Assembly: GCA_023014335.1 (NCBI GenBank)
Contig: JAECYW010000025.1
Span: 186,001-250,000 of the forward strand
DNA length: 64,000 nucleotides
DNA from: Galerina marginata
Lineage: Eukaryota > Basidiomycota > Agaricomycetes > Agaricales > Galerinaceae
Reading direction: 5' to 3'
Shown here: positions 42,390 through 53,893 of the stretch, piece after piece
Layout: each line of letters opens with the position of its first letter
Position numbering within the stretch: the first letter of the stretch is position 1
The notes under the pieces: model-generated
The model's database searches: none
What the model was told of the DNA's origin: nothing
Seen by the model: only the letters and a program-made list of their open reading frames with translations
Program-made: the position numbers and the translations under genes

Positions 42390-44200
42390 CGTGCGAAAAT
42401 CGTTGCGTTCGCTATCAAATTTCTTTCTTCCTTTCCCTCATGTCGCCTGATCCTGCCCACCGCCACCGCCCTGTGTCGATGCTGGCCTCGTTTGAGCTTA
42501 GACTAAATGATAACTTTACGGTGCGGAACTCGGACCCTCCTCTCAGTCGTTATCTCATGCACATTCTGGATTTAGAGGCAATCATCACTAAGGCTACTCT
42601 GGACTGAGAATGCTTCTACCAGATCAGTTTTGCATGTTGTGAGCACCGCTGGTGTTTTCTAGCCTCGACGTTCAGCAGCTTCGTGCTTTTCCCAGGTAGG
42701 TGTTATTTTTCGATTTTTTCGCAGGCTAAAACGGTAGCTTGTAGATCAACATCACAGTATCTGGATTGTGGTCTTGTGCGCTCTACTGAGATTTCGGTGC
42801 TGCACCGGCCCTCCTTTGGCTGTACTTGAAGCGAAAGAAGAAGAAGGGAAGGTTCTCGCTACGCTATTACGGATGCCGGTTGCTTGTAGCACCTACAGCG
42901 CAGCACCTCTGAAGTCGTACAACCGCTGCATCAGCTTCAAGTTCAGTAGAATTGTCATCTAATACTTTGTATCATCGATGAAGAGTCCGCCTCCTCCGTC
43001 GCATCGTTGAATTCCACTGTCGAATGCGAAACCGGCTCGCTAATTCAGCCTTGGCTCCCGTGCCATCTTCTATCCACCCCTCTCGTTGCTTGGAGTTCGA
43101 GATGTTCAAGCTGAGCTGGATGTATGCGCTCGAGAAGCTGTGTAGAAGGAACCACGGGGACATTATCGATTGGCATTTACTGCCTTTTCCACCTGGCATT
43201 GATGGATAACGACTGGGAGGACGACTCGTTAAAGACGAGGAAAGCGATATCGAGTCATCTCGACGATACGAAACCCGCAGCTGTCAGCCAGTTTGAGTAC
43301 TCTTCACTGCCCGCTCATGTCTTCCCCTTCCTCATCACTGAGGTGCATTTACCCCTGTAGCCGGCAGTAGCAACAACAAGCACCATCAGCCGCAGAACAA
43401 CAATTCGTCTTTCAGCTTTCCTTCGCTCCTTGGCCTTAGGCTTCGCCGCTCGCCTGCTGCCCATCGTACACCCGCCTCGTTCTCCGAGTCGTTCTCGTCC
43501 CTGCGAAACGCTCCGTCGACGTGTAAGCCTGCTTGCCCACCTAACGATTTTTGATTTTTAATGGACGCTCTCTGGCCCAGCGGCTGCGCTCGCTCTTCCA
43601 TTAGGTTTCAATGGGTATGTTGGATCGGAGAAAATAGAGGAGAGGCGTTTGGAGTGGTGCTGAAGCATAGTCTGCGTTTGGGATCCCGTCTTCAGCCGTT
43701 GAGCTGGTACTTTGATGGAAAACGCGGCGCTGATGCGGGACGGGCACAAACCCGAGTCCAGCGACGTCGGATGCGGTGTCATTTGCAGGAGAAGTAGTCG
43801 TTGACCAGGAGAACATGGTTCTGAGGATGGCTCAACGAACTTTTCCGTGTCTCTCTCTATATGCGCATATAGCCGACCTTCATTCGAGGTCGTCCTCCGT
43901 CCTCACGGAGTCGCGAGCCAGGTGTCTACGCTTTCTCAATCAGCTTCTCTCTCGACCAACAGAACTGCAATTGCGTCTGCTCTCCTCGACCCGATGTTAT
44001 GGGTACCAGCTCCTCTGTCTATCGTCACATTTCCTGTACCGACCTAGCCATAATTCAAGTTTTGTATGCAGGCGTCCGCCATCTGCCTGCAGCCCTGTCT
44101 ATGCCAGTCGTGATTTCACCCGTTTCTGAGTCTATCGTGTCTACGTTTCATCCACGGCACCTATCTTCTAGCTATTTCCTTTCTCCCCGGTTTTCTAGTT
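42390..44200. repeat. Leader copy 4 of the segmental duplication, without F-box gene
   Basis: It repeats the leader blocks: GTGCGAAAATC...TCAAATTTCTTTC (42392), CACGGTGCGGAACTC-like (42515) with TTTAGAGGCAAT, the splice-like block (42650-42745), and LWLYLKRKKKK (42820). The conserved 180 bp promoter-like segment and the F-box frame do not follow. This is either an incomplete duplication or the relic of a lost fourth gene. Confidence 0.55.
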
Positions 44201-45480
44201 GAATGATTGTCAAAAGGATGATGACACACCGTCGTCCTCGTCCTTCTTGACTTGGGAACTTGCTGGAGCTAACCCTATAGCGAAACCTTCTCCGGGTCAG
44301 TTGATATATTCTTTCTTACTATTCCCACAACTGAACGTACTTATCTCAGATGACTGCAGCTGGCATGATCAACGCATCCACCCTACCACATGTCGTACAG
44401 ATAAAGATTATAATAAAACTCGGGCTGATGGCAAACGTCGAACATGGCCTCCGCGCGACGAGCCTGCATACGCGCTCTGTGGTCTGTTCTCTTATTAAGA
44501 GCTGGAACTCTTCAAGGCGCTGGAGGACTAGCGATCAAGAAAACGTAAGTTCAAAAACAAGGTGAATCCCTAACAATTCCAAAATGTCTTCTCGTACTTA
44601 CTGAATGGTTTTTTTCGTTTAGGTCAGGCGAAAGGGTGGAGGAGGAGCTCATGATCAGCCAACCGAGTTCTACGGTGATTACAATATGTATATAGTCACG
44701 AGGTAGACCACGTCGCTGTGTTGTCTGAAGGACTGCCGGTTGTAAGAAATGTAAACGGCCCATGGAGCCGAATCTCGATGCACAGGATTTAGCGCGGATG
44801 TGAGGAATTCGAACGGGGCTGATAACGACCCCAGCACGGTAGTATACCCAATAATACTTATGTTTTCCATGAAGAAAACTGAAATAATTTTAGTTTGCAG
44901 TTATGCACGCTCGATAAGATTTAGAGCAGGTTGAAACCACCGCGCCGCTGTCCACACGTACAGGCTAGCAACCGACTCGGACAACCTCTGGCCTGCCTGA
45001 GTTGGGTTAATACCTTGGGTACCGATGGGGCCGGATACGACCTAATTCGCTGAAGCCTGACTGGCTGTGGAGCAAGTCGGTATCGCAGATGGACAAGAAT
45101 AAAATTCTATACGCTCTTACGAACAAGGGTGATGGAGATTTCTTTGTGAATGGGCTCATATCTCCTAAATGCGCTCTGCTGACAGTTATAATCGATTACA
45201 GGGAGACCGTTAAGCGATCTTCCTACCTTGCGTCCATTCTTGGGAAGCAACGTTGACCGAGTTATAATTAGGTTCAACTGTTTGTCGCGACGAACTCCTC
45301 CTTCACCTCAGTGGGGCGCAGTCGATGTTGATATGAACGCCTGGAATAGTGAGTTCGTCTTATGGTTGCTTTGATCAGGTAGATTTTTATCTATAACGAG
45401 TGACGACAATTCTAAAGTTAGATACCCCCACCATGTGTACCCAACTGCTAAATATAAATTATCTGCGATGAGCGGCTATG
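44201..45480. other. No gene recognised
   Basis: A short plus-strand frame at 44350-44565 is the only noticeable one and is unfamiliar. No repeat or RNA gene seen. Confidence 0.4.
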
Positions 45481-45488
45481 TATAAAAT
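45481..45488 (+). promoter_or_regulatory. TATA box of the cysteine-rich protein gene
   Basis: TATAAAAT, 87 nt before the ATG at 45568; the spacing suits a transcription start about 55 nt before the ATG. Confidence 0.55.
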
Positions 45489-45567
45489 AAGATCCAGCAA
45501 TATCGCTTCCTCAGTTTCCTTCGAATAAGCCACGAACAACCCTTGATTCCTACCACCAAGCACCACT

Positions 45568-45880
45568 ATGAAACTGCTCCAAGTCGTATCACTCACCATT
45601 CCCATTCTCCTCGCGTCTCCCGCATTCTCCGCCGCCAGCATCTGCTGCATCGAAACCGGAGGAGGATCTTGCGCTAGGAGCATAGGACCAGCTTCAAGCG
45701 TTGCCCTGCTGGCAGATCCAACGATCGAGCTTGTCAATAAGGAAGGGAAGACGGTCTCCCCAGAAGTGTGTTGCTGCGCTGCCGCCAACTCGCTCAATTG
45801 CCGTAACATCTGCGGGGTAAGTTTTGCTCTTTCCGCTTGGTGATTGCAAATCTCAGTGCTAATTTCTCTTTCAGCCTTAA
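45568..45880 (+). CDS. Small secreted cysteine-rich protein
   Basis: Two exons, 45568-45816 and 45875-45880, joined across a 58 bp intron (GTAAGT...TTTCAG); the second exon holds one codon and the stop. The product has 84 residues. A signal peptide (MKLLQVVSLTIPILLASPAFSA) is followed by a mature chain of about 62 residues with eight cysteines in the order CC, C, CCC, C, C. The cysteine pattern is not that of hydrophobins (C-CC-C-C-CC-C). Size, signal peptide and cysteine density are those of effector-like small secreted proteins of fungi. No family recognised. Confidence 0.75.
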
Positions 45881-46179
45881 TTATCAAGGTCGTTCAACCA
45901 TGTTTACATTCACAAACGACGGAGAAGCGAAACGATAATGGTGTAGAGAAAATTTGTATAAATATGTATGTACATTGGGAACACGACGAAATAACAAGCG
46001 CTACAGATTATGCAAACAGAAGAGAATTCCCTGATACCTCAAGCTTTTGTCTAAACACCGTTGCGAAAAACCAATTAATTGATTTGAGTATCAAGCTTGA
46101 AGAAGAATTATACATGACAACTCGAGCTTTTTTTTTTTTGATTCAGAGTCTTTGAATGCGGGGTCGTACGGATTTTTCC

Positions 46180-46185
46180 CAAGAA
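46180..46185. repeat. Target site duplication CAAGAA, left copy
   Basis: CAAGAA directly precedes the inverted-repeat element; the same six bases follow it at 48277-48282. Confidence 0.75.
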
Positions 46186-46535
46186 TACGGTGTACGCGAG
46201 CCGCAAGGTTCACTTGACGTGAACTTGGCCGTCGCAACAACCCTCCGGCTTGTTCCGGGCCACCTTTCCGGCAAACCAGTTCGTTTACTCAATGAACAGG
46301 ATCCTCTTCTGAGGCCAGCCTCGGGCTTTCTGGCTTACTCGAGGAGCGGCAGCAGTATGTAGACTCTCTAGGCACCTCTCTACGACCCTCTAGACGTGTC
46401 TCTAGATAATATTGGATAATTAAAAGCTTCACATAACATATATGCTGGATCCACCTTCTGAGGAGTTTGGAATTCGGGTGAAGCTCACTAGCAGGGCAAT
46501 ATTTTGGAAGAGGCAACGAGAACAATTAAAAATAT
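46186..46535 (+). repeat. Left terminal inverted repeat
   Basis: It pairs with 47940-48276. It carries an open frame ending in SYSRSGSSM-like sequence at 46362 that is also open in the other arm. A short internal hairpin (GTTCAC, TTGAC, GTGAAC) sits near 46210. Confidence 0.85.
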
Positions 46536-47939
46536 TGCGAAGCAACCTTAAAGCGCCGGCTGGGATTCTGGAGTTCGTTGAATTTTTGCGAGGTTGATCA
46601 AAATACATTGGCAACATGAGAGAGTCAAGGAAAATATGAACGATGGAGGTAAACAGTAGGATTAGCGGAAAGAGCTTTGTACCACGGACCAACACTGTCC
46701 TGCTGGCTGCGGGTAATATGTAATGTAAAACGGGGAGGAACCCTGAAAATACAAAGCGAAGATTTAGCATATCGATGTTAAATTTGAGAAATTTAGCTCT
46801 GGCTCTGATGATTATTACCGACCCATGTCACTCTGCGGTTTGGCTGAGCTGCTCTGCTGTACGAACAATGCTCTCGGTGATGTTCCACCCACAGCGCTGA
46901 TGCTAGTACTTAATGCCCAATTAATTCAGTGTCTTCTGAAAAAAGTAACTACCGATTTGTGTTGATTTCTTGGGACAACGTGAATAGGCGCCTACAGCCT
47001 ATCGGAAATCCCATTCCTTCAATAAACTCAAGATCCACGGAATTAAACAGGTAACCCTGGGTGTTTCAAAGTTACCCTTATCAGCCATCAAGGCTTTCGT
47101 CATTCACGAGTTTGGGCATGATTTCGGCAGAATCATTGTCAGAGGAGGAATCCGAACATGCCGACTCGGGTTTGAGGAGGCAACCCTTGCTATTATGCGA
47201 AGGCGGTGTTTCTCAAAGTTTACCCTAGCTAAATAGTACAACATGAGCGCGCCGACATTGGTAACTACGGATTATATGGCGGCCGCAGTAAATTAGTTGA
47301 CAAGACATGTGTCTCGGCTCGCGTGTCCTCGTCAATATTCGAGCGTAAGTAGTAAGGACTCTTTCTCATGTCTGGGCGCCTACTGAGCCATGAACCGCAC
47401 GGGTTTACCCGTCAAAACAGCCCAAGGACACAAAAATCGGCCAAGAAATGAGCAAGATACACCCAATTTCAATGTTTTTCACAAATCACGAAGTTGAGTG
47501 TAACTCACTCGTTTCTGCACCAAGTCATTCTCTTATTCATTTCGACACCTACCTTTGAACATTAGTACTTGGTGCTACATTTTTGTTAGATGTACTTTGA
47601 TATACAGGCCGTGCAATTGAAAGTAGCTATCAGGTAAGTGAATAAGCGCCGAGGAACTCAGCACTGGTGCGTGACCCATTTCGAAGAACGGCAATAGTGA
47701 ATTAAGTACACAAAAAGATAAGAAATTCAGTTGGATGCCACATCAATACATTTCAAATATTACTTTCGGTAGGCTATCACTGGCAGTTCAATGACCTAGC
47801 TTCCTTACGCTCATTTACGATATCACTTCATAAAAATTATATCTTCCTTGTGCATTCAAAAGAAGTCTCGAACTTTAGGGCTCTTAAATTTGAAATGTTC
47901 ATCTCCAAAGTGTATCCCTGGAGCTGAACATACAAGGGC

Positions 47940-48276
47940 TTTGTAATTTCTCAACTGGCTCGTTGCCTGTTCTAAATATTGCCCTTGAGCTTCACTTCAA
48001 ACTCCTCAGAAGGCGGAATATACATTATGCGAAGCTTTTAATTTTCCAATATTAGGTAGAAACATGTCTAGACGGGTCGTAGAGAAGTGCCTAGAGAGTC
48101 TACATACTGCTGCCGCTCCTCGAGTAAGCCAGAAAGCCTGAGGCTGGCCTTAGAAGAGTATCCTGTTCATTGAGTAAGCGAACTGGTTTGCCGGAAAGGT
48201 GGCCCGGAACAAGCCGAAGGGTTGTTGCGACGGCCAAGTTCACGTCAAGTGAACCTTGCGGCTCGCGTACACCGTA
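47940..48276 (-). repeat. Right terminal inverted repeat
   Basis: Reverse complement of 46186-46535 with scattered substitutions; similarity is highest in the outer 250 bp. Confidence 0.85.
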
Positions 48277-48282
48277 CAAGAA
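48277..48282. repeat. Target site duplication CAAGAA, right copy
   Basis: Matches 46180-46185 and abuts the element end. Confidence 0.75.
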
Positions 48283-48434
48283 TAACATGTGAAAACGTAG
48301 AGAGTATTTTTGTGAGAAGAATAACATGGGAGTCGTGAAGTTAAATACGGAAGAATTTTTGTCGAGACAACGGAATAGACGGAAGAAAATTCCAAACTGC
48401 TGGGACAAGCACTGGATCAGGAGTTAGTAGCATA

Positions 48435-49973
48435 TCAATCAATATAGGAACGTCCCTCCTCGATCAGTTCCCGGACTTCTTGATTCCACAGGACTTTCAA
48501 GTCGTCTATCCCATCAAGAAACAAGAGCAAAGCCTGACCAAAGGATGTGCAACTCTTCAAATCGAATACCTTGATGGGTAGTTTCACGTCTCGCCGCCGA
48601 TTTAGGAATCGCATAACGACATCACTTTGGATTTCGTCCCCAGTGTCGAAAATAATCGTATGCAGAGAAGGGAGTATTGGCGGGCAAGTGTGATGAATGT
48701 CAACGAGCAATTTGAGCGTGTTAGACTGGGTTTGTAAGATTTCAACGCGCGATAACGCCTTCAGAAGTGACATGAGATCACTAAGGGTGGGCTCTACTTC
48801 ATCGAACACAAGGTCGAGGTGCAAGGTTGTGATCGTGGTGAGGTCGCAGAAGGACAGTGCACGGAAAATTGTGAAAGGGACCGCGTATGACGCCTCAGCA
48901 AAGTCTATCTCGATATCGAACCGGAAATGGGGACGGGCAGGTGGTACTGGATTTGAAAAATAGTCCCGAATATTGTCGACTTCGACCAATACGTCCGACA
49001 CCGTAACGGATAAAGATGTCTCTCCGCGGGCCGAATAACTCTTGAAGTATCGAACGACAGACTGAAACAAGATCGCCAACTCACTGGAAGTCAAATTGAG
49101 CGGACCGTTATCCGTGCTTTCCACGAACATGTTACATTCTAGCGGGGGGATTATATGCTGCAAAATTAAATTAGAAACCTGAAACCAGTCCCATGATACG
49201 AGACTTTTGAGGCGAGGGAGGGGAGCGACGGGCCAATTGCAGTGGACCTCATTTAAGTCCGGTACGTCTAGCTGGTCGATCTCCAGAACTTCCAGCGCAA
49301 GCATGTCGGGAAGGGCACGGAATAATGCGTCACCTGCCATGTTCTCGCGTAGGCACAATTCTCGGAGTTGGGAGATCCAGGGGCCGGAAAGGTTGAACTC
49401 AGCGTCCTGGAAGCGCAGTAATCGGAGACGTGGGGCATTGTTTGCAAAGAGAACGGAATCTGCTGTTAGGAAACCTGTGGCGAGGGTCTCGAAGAACGAG
49501 ACATACAGTAGCTCCAAGTTGCAAGCTGGATGCTCCACTACCGACCATCTTTCATCACAGCCAACGTTATCAGAGATAAAAATGTGCAGCCTTCGAATAC
49601 GTGGCCATTGGCTCGATAAGATATCGAGAAAGAATTCGGTGGAGCTTTGGCCTTCTTCGACTTTGCCAACAATGGAAAGAGGTAAATTTCCGGTTCGCCT
49701 GATCACCTCGTTTCGCCAATAGGAATTCTTTTGGTTCAAGTAATTGAGTTCAATCGCGTCGGCCCACAATGAAGGAGATGCAAGAAGTAATTGGCGCCAG
49801 CTACTGCACACCTGAGACATATGTCGCGCTCTGGCTAGGGCTGATGGTGGGCTGGGACGAAATTCGCACATCTTTTCGACGAAATCGTCGTCGTCAACTA
49901 TCGCGAAGGAGAAAATGTACCAAGTGACTTCTGGGGGAAGCTTGAAAATGTGCTTGGCTGAACGACTGACCAT
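48435..49973 (-). CDS. F-box protein, divergent member
   Basis: Frame of 512 codons from the ATG at 49973 (MVSRSAKHIFKLPPEV). The frame is open upstream to 50141, but the extra part is hydrophobic and unlike an F-box N terminus, so the internal Met is preferred. The F-box spans residues 10-80 (FKLPPEVTWYIFSFAIV ... CSSWRQLLLASPSLWADAI). The remainder is leucine-rich and acidic, as in the other F-box genes of this window, but similarity to them is low, so it is a separate lineage. Predicted role: Skp1-binding substrate receptor. Its stop lies only about 150 bp from the long-TIR element. Confidence 0.85.
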   Translation of the reverse strand: MVSRSAKHIFKLPPEVTWYIFSFAIVDDDDFVEKMCEFRPSPPSALARARHMSQVCSSWRQLLLASPSLWADAIELNYLNQKNSYWRNEVIRRTGNLPLSIVGKVEEGQSSTEFFLDILSSQWPRIRRLHIFISDNVGCDERWSVVEHPACNLELLYVSFFETLATGFLTADSVLFANNAPRLRLLRFQDAEFNLSGPWISQLRELCLRENMAGDALFRALPDMLALEVLEIDQLDVPDLNEVHCNWPVAPLPRLKSLVSWDWFQVSNLILQHIIPPLECNMFVESTDNGPLNLTSSELAILFQSVVRYFKSYSARGETSLSVTVSDVLVEVDNIRDYFSNPVPPARPHFRFDIEIDFAEASYAVPFTIFRALSFCDLTTITTLHLDLVFDEVEPTLSDLMSLLKALSRVEILQTQSNTLKLLVDIHHTCPPILPSLHTIIFDTGDEIQSDVVMRFLNRRRDVKLPIKVFDLKSCTSFGQALLLFLDGIDDLKVLWNQEVRELIEEGRSYID

Positions 49974-51624
49974 ACGAAACTGAGTCTGTGTCGTCCCCGT
50001 CGTTGGCCTAGATTTAGCAAAACTTCTGAAATTCACGAAAATCAGCTTCCTGACGAAAATCATATAAAAAATAATGATCCACCGTAGGTCAATCATCGTA
50101 GAGGGGCTGCTGGTAGAGGATGAAAGAACAAAGCTGGACATTAACGCGAACGTTAATGAGTGACGTCATCATTACACGTTGAGCACGGGACTGACACCGT
50201 GCTGAGATGAATCCATTTCTCCTCCGTTCCCTCAGCAGAAACGGTTTTGAAGGATCAAAAGAAGGCACGGTTCTACAGTATATCGGCGAAGATCATTTTC
50301 AATCGAATGGTCGTATATCGCATCAAAGCCGATGTTCAGAGGCCCGAAAAAAGTTGAACCACCAAATTTTGTCCACCACTTCGGAATCTCAAAGGTCGAA
50401 ACACAGATATTGGATACGACACCCCGATATGCGCAGGAATCTGGAATCTGGATGAGGATGTATCCGAAGTTCGAAGCCATGGTCGTCAGGTCGAGGGCTA
50501 GGAGAACAACAAGGGTAATTGGCTCATGGAAGGCGATGCGAGGTAGTTGATGAGATAACGTGAAGTGAACGAGCTTTTTGAGGCGGAGAAGATCTCCAAC
50601 AGCCAGTGGACTGACAGTGGACACTGGAAACACGAATTAAGGAATCGCGAGGGGGTCGATAACTCGCCAGTCGAGCACGAGAGACGTTTGAGAGGAAGTT
50701 CGCCACAAGTAATATCAAACTACCGTGAGAAAGCCATAGTCCGACTGTAATACCTCGCCGCACAGGACTGATGTTGGCAGCGACTTAACAGTACAAGTAA
50801 CTTGAACTTCATCCATGAGTAAAGGCGTCGGCGCCGGCACAGAAGTGCTAGTAACACAAATGTAGATGCTCCCCTAGAGCGTCCGGATATGAGGTCGGGT
50901 CAGCCGAGGAGTGTCTGAATTTGAGTGAGCTTCGAGCGGCTTTGGAGATGTTCGTGACAGTAACTTGCAGGAAAGCAAAATTTCTTCCGCGTTGCCAGAA
51001 AGCAAGGAGAGCGATCTGCAATAGATAAGATAAGAGATCGTCCATAGTAGGAAATCTTTTCCAAATACGTGATCCTGGGAGTGTACAGCCACCAACGTTC
51101 GGAACGTGGATGCCTGCTCGGTCAATCATGATCATCCTTGGCGATCCCGACTCCCCTCAGAATCCCTTCTTTCGACTGTTAGGTATGTCTCTATCTATAC
51201 TTGTACATTCGGAATACTAATGCTCGAATCCTTTCAGTAATAACAAACTTCTGCCAGATTTTTACAAACGAACTCTCCAATTGTAACCTGACGGCATGCT
51301 GCACAGCAACCTTGACACACGGCTATGCTTGTCCGAGAACTGCCCTTCATACACGCCTTTGTACTATGTACATTGCCATATTCCAAGCCGTGAGTGCCTC
51401 CTCGGATTGATTTGATCGTCGTTATACTGACAAGGAACGAACACGCAGTTATCCAGGTGCCAGTGAGCCAGCCACTGGCATAAACAATACCAAAACCGCA
51501 GCACGATTCAAATACCTCTCTTTGACGTCCGAATCTCTTCTTTCTCCCTGTTCCTGTCCCGTCACCTAGCCGTTCTCGGGCTGCGACGCTTGGCAGTGGT
51601 CCCCTTGCCTGCTAATCACTCCAG
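49974..51624. other. No gene firmly supported
   Basis: Minus-strand open frames at 50232-50633 and 50848-51135 and a plus-strand one at 51201-51410 are present. The first contains an ordered-looking stretch (NFGYILIQIPDSCAYRGVV) and could be an exon of an unrecognised gene, but I cannot build a model. The last 100 bp before 51625 are pyrimidine-rich, as expected for a fungal core promoter. Confidence 0.4.
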
Positions 51625-52956
51625 ATGTCCGCTGGTATGTTCACGGGCGCTCAGGGTGTCAACATCAGCGGCGGTAGCTTCAAAGTGATAAACGGACCCT
51701 ACTATCATAATCAATACACCACTCATCAACACAACGTCGATTCAAACAACGTCCGTAGTAACTCTTATCAAGACACATATCGCGATCGTTCCAGCGTCAA
51801 CCGTGAGTTCCTTCCTGCTTTCACTTCGAGGGTAAGCTAAAGTTGAACTCGACCTAGATGGAGGGTCACCGCGGTCGCGAGGAAATTCTCAGGAGCAATA
51901 CACCGCCGCCGGCGCTGCTCCTTACCGCCCAAAGCCAGGTAAAGTTGACATCAGCCTCTTCCACGTTGTTCCATGCTGATCTTTGCTCTAGCCCGTCGTC
52001 ACCAGGTTTCCGAGCCATACCCTGCAACAGTCCCGCGCCCCGCACTTCGTGACAGAGCTCGAACAGATTCAAGGACACGCTCATCTCTTTCGCAGGGCAT
52101 CAATCTTTCCGCCTCTCGACCTCAAGTCGAAGATGAAGTGTCTGCGAACACCGAGACTAGGGATATTCAATTCATGAACCCCGAATCGAGTGTTCATTTC
52201 ACGAACCTCTTCACGTCGCTTGGTATGCGAACACCACGGCAAAAAGTTAATGACGAATCCGACGATGAGGTGGAGATGGTGGAGTCGTCGCAGAGGGACT
52301 TGGGACACGACGTGCACGCAGAGGCCGCATATATGCGCAACCCCTCTCCTCCTGCAGCTGGAATGGCCAAGCTTTCGATAGGTGATCGGTCTTATGGACC
52401 CTGTCGACCTCGAGCTCCGTCTGTCGATGTTACACCTATACCCGACTACCCTTCACAAGCTACGTTTGACACCACGTGTAAGTCATATCCCGCCTCCTCT
52501 GACGAATTAGTCGTTAACGTGAATACGGACTTTTCAGTTTCTTCGTCGCAATCTTCACCGCCTCCGCAGCCTATCTTCTCACAGCCACGTCATCGTCAAC
52601 AACATATGAACCAGCATCGTTACCCAGCCATGCTTGCCTTCCCTAATTCCGCATTCTCCAGGCCGCTGCAGGTTGGTCACAACCCCGTAAACCAGGTCCG
52701 AACTCCTCACACCGAAGGCGACGCTGGGGGCGTGAACCCATCTGTCCATTCTCAGTCGTTCGCCAATGCTCGCTCCCTTCAGAGTTATTCATACTCGGCC
52801 ACTCCCTTCAACGTTCCCGGTGTTGAATCTGTTTCTACGCCTCCGCATAACGCCTCCATCTCCAGCCTACCCTCCACGTCCGCAGCAAACTCAAACCTTA
52901 CTTCAAACCAGGACTCAGACTGGGATGCGGATTCAGGATACGGCTCGTCCAAATGA
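51625..52956 (+). CDS. Low-complexity protein with GG-x-F N-terminal motif
   Basis: Exons 51625-51802, 51858-51938 and 51992-52956, with a further likely intron 52478-52537 (60 bp; GTAAGT donor, TTTTCAG acceptor) that is a multiple of three and reads through if retained. The product is about 392 residues with the last intron removed. The N terminus (MFTGAQGVNISGGSFKVING) is a short motif found at the start of many mushroom proteins of otherwise different kinds. The rest is Ser-, Pro-, Asn- and Gln-rich and probably disordered, with an acidic patch (DESDDEVEMVE) near the middle and a DSDWDADSGYG end. No enzymatic domain is visible and the function is unknown. Confidence 0.75.
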
Positions 52957-53893
52957 CGCCGTTCTTTTGCTCCTACCAGGCCTGGTTACGAAGTCGGTGT
53001 CGGGTGGTCGCTGATTGACACCTGACAGATCAACAATCTTGACGCATGACGCCAACGTAAACGAGATATTCGCCTTTCGCTATCAGCGACGGTGGAGGAT
53101 GTGGGATGTGGTGTGCCTTATCGACGTTCTGGATGTTCGTCGAGATGAGCTGCTAGTCGGCGCGGCGGCGATGCTGGAAGAAATCCAACCCCTAGCAGTG
53201 AAACGCCAGCGGAGCTCGTCACCGGAGACAGGGGCAGTCGCCCCCTCGACCTCGACCTCCTCTTTCTGTTCTTCCCCTCCAGGACGACCATGTCTGAAAT
53301 TTCCTGGGGTGATCCTCTGCTCAGCCCATGTTGGGTCTGACTCGTCGCTGACGTGGCCGTCGGCGAGGTGAACGCGGTTAGGGATGTGAATTACCGAGGA
53401 TATTCAAGGTCGGGGCTGGGGTCGTGAGGACTGAGGATGACAGACGTGCGCCGTCTGGTGCTCGTGGAGGTGGCACTGTCACTTATTCTGTGCAGTCTTC
53501 GGACAATTTTAGACTTCGAAGACCATTGTTCAATTTGTTGGAAAGGCTTTCGTCGTTATGCTATCCTGTTCTCTTTGCTATCCCTTTTCTTATTCCCTCC
53601 CCATATATATATTCATTGTCCTTCTAATCGTCCATACCTTGTTGTGCAACCTGTTATCCTTGATGCTCTGCCTGACGTAGCTGTTCGTTTGCACTGCCTG
53701 ATCGTGATGACCCAGACAAATATAATTTAGATTTTGAACAGTTTGTTTGACAAGAATGAAGGGAACTTTCCACTAAAGAATGCGTGTACGGATATTACAT
53801 GGTACAATAGACCGACCTCGCTTGACTCAATGAAGGGCTAAGCCACCCGAGTTCCTAAGAGTGGCGGAATTTGCAGGTGGACCATCCGCCATC
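52957..53893. other. No gene recognised
   Basis: Open frames at 53015-53371 and 53437-53730 on the plus strand follow the preceding gene but have no familiar motif; they may be 3' untranslated or decayed sequence. Confidence 0.4.

Larger units (their letters stand above)
46186..48276. mobile_element. 2.1 kb element with about 350 bp terminal inverted repeats
   Basis: The left arm begins TACGGTGTACGCGAGCC at 46186; the right arm ends with its reverse complement at 48276. The arms are highly similar for about 250 bp (a few substitutions) and more diverged for a further 100 bp (to about 46535 and from about 47940). The central 1.4 kb has no open frame of note and no transposase motif, so this is a non-autonomous element or a foldback-type element. 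A 6 bp target duplication (CAAGAA) is unusual; MULE (8-11 bp), hAT (8 bp), Harbinger (3 bp) and piggyBac (TTAA) do not fit. Superfamily left open. Confidence 0.8.

Noticed and set aside
45568..45880. Hydrophobin
   Set aside because: Eight cysteines are present but their order is CC-C-CCC-C-C, not the hydrophobin order.
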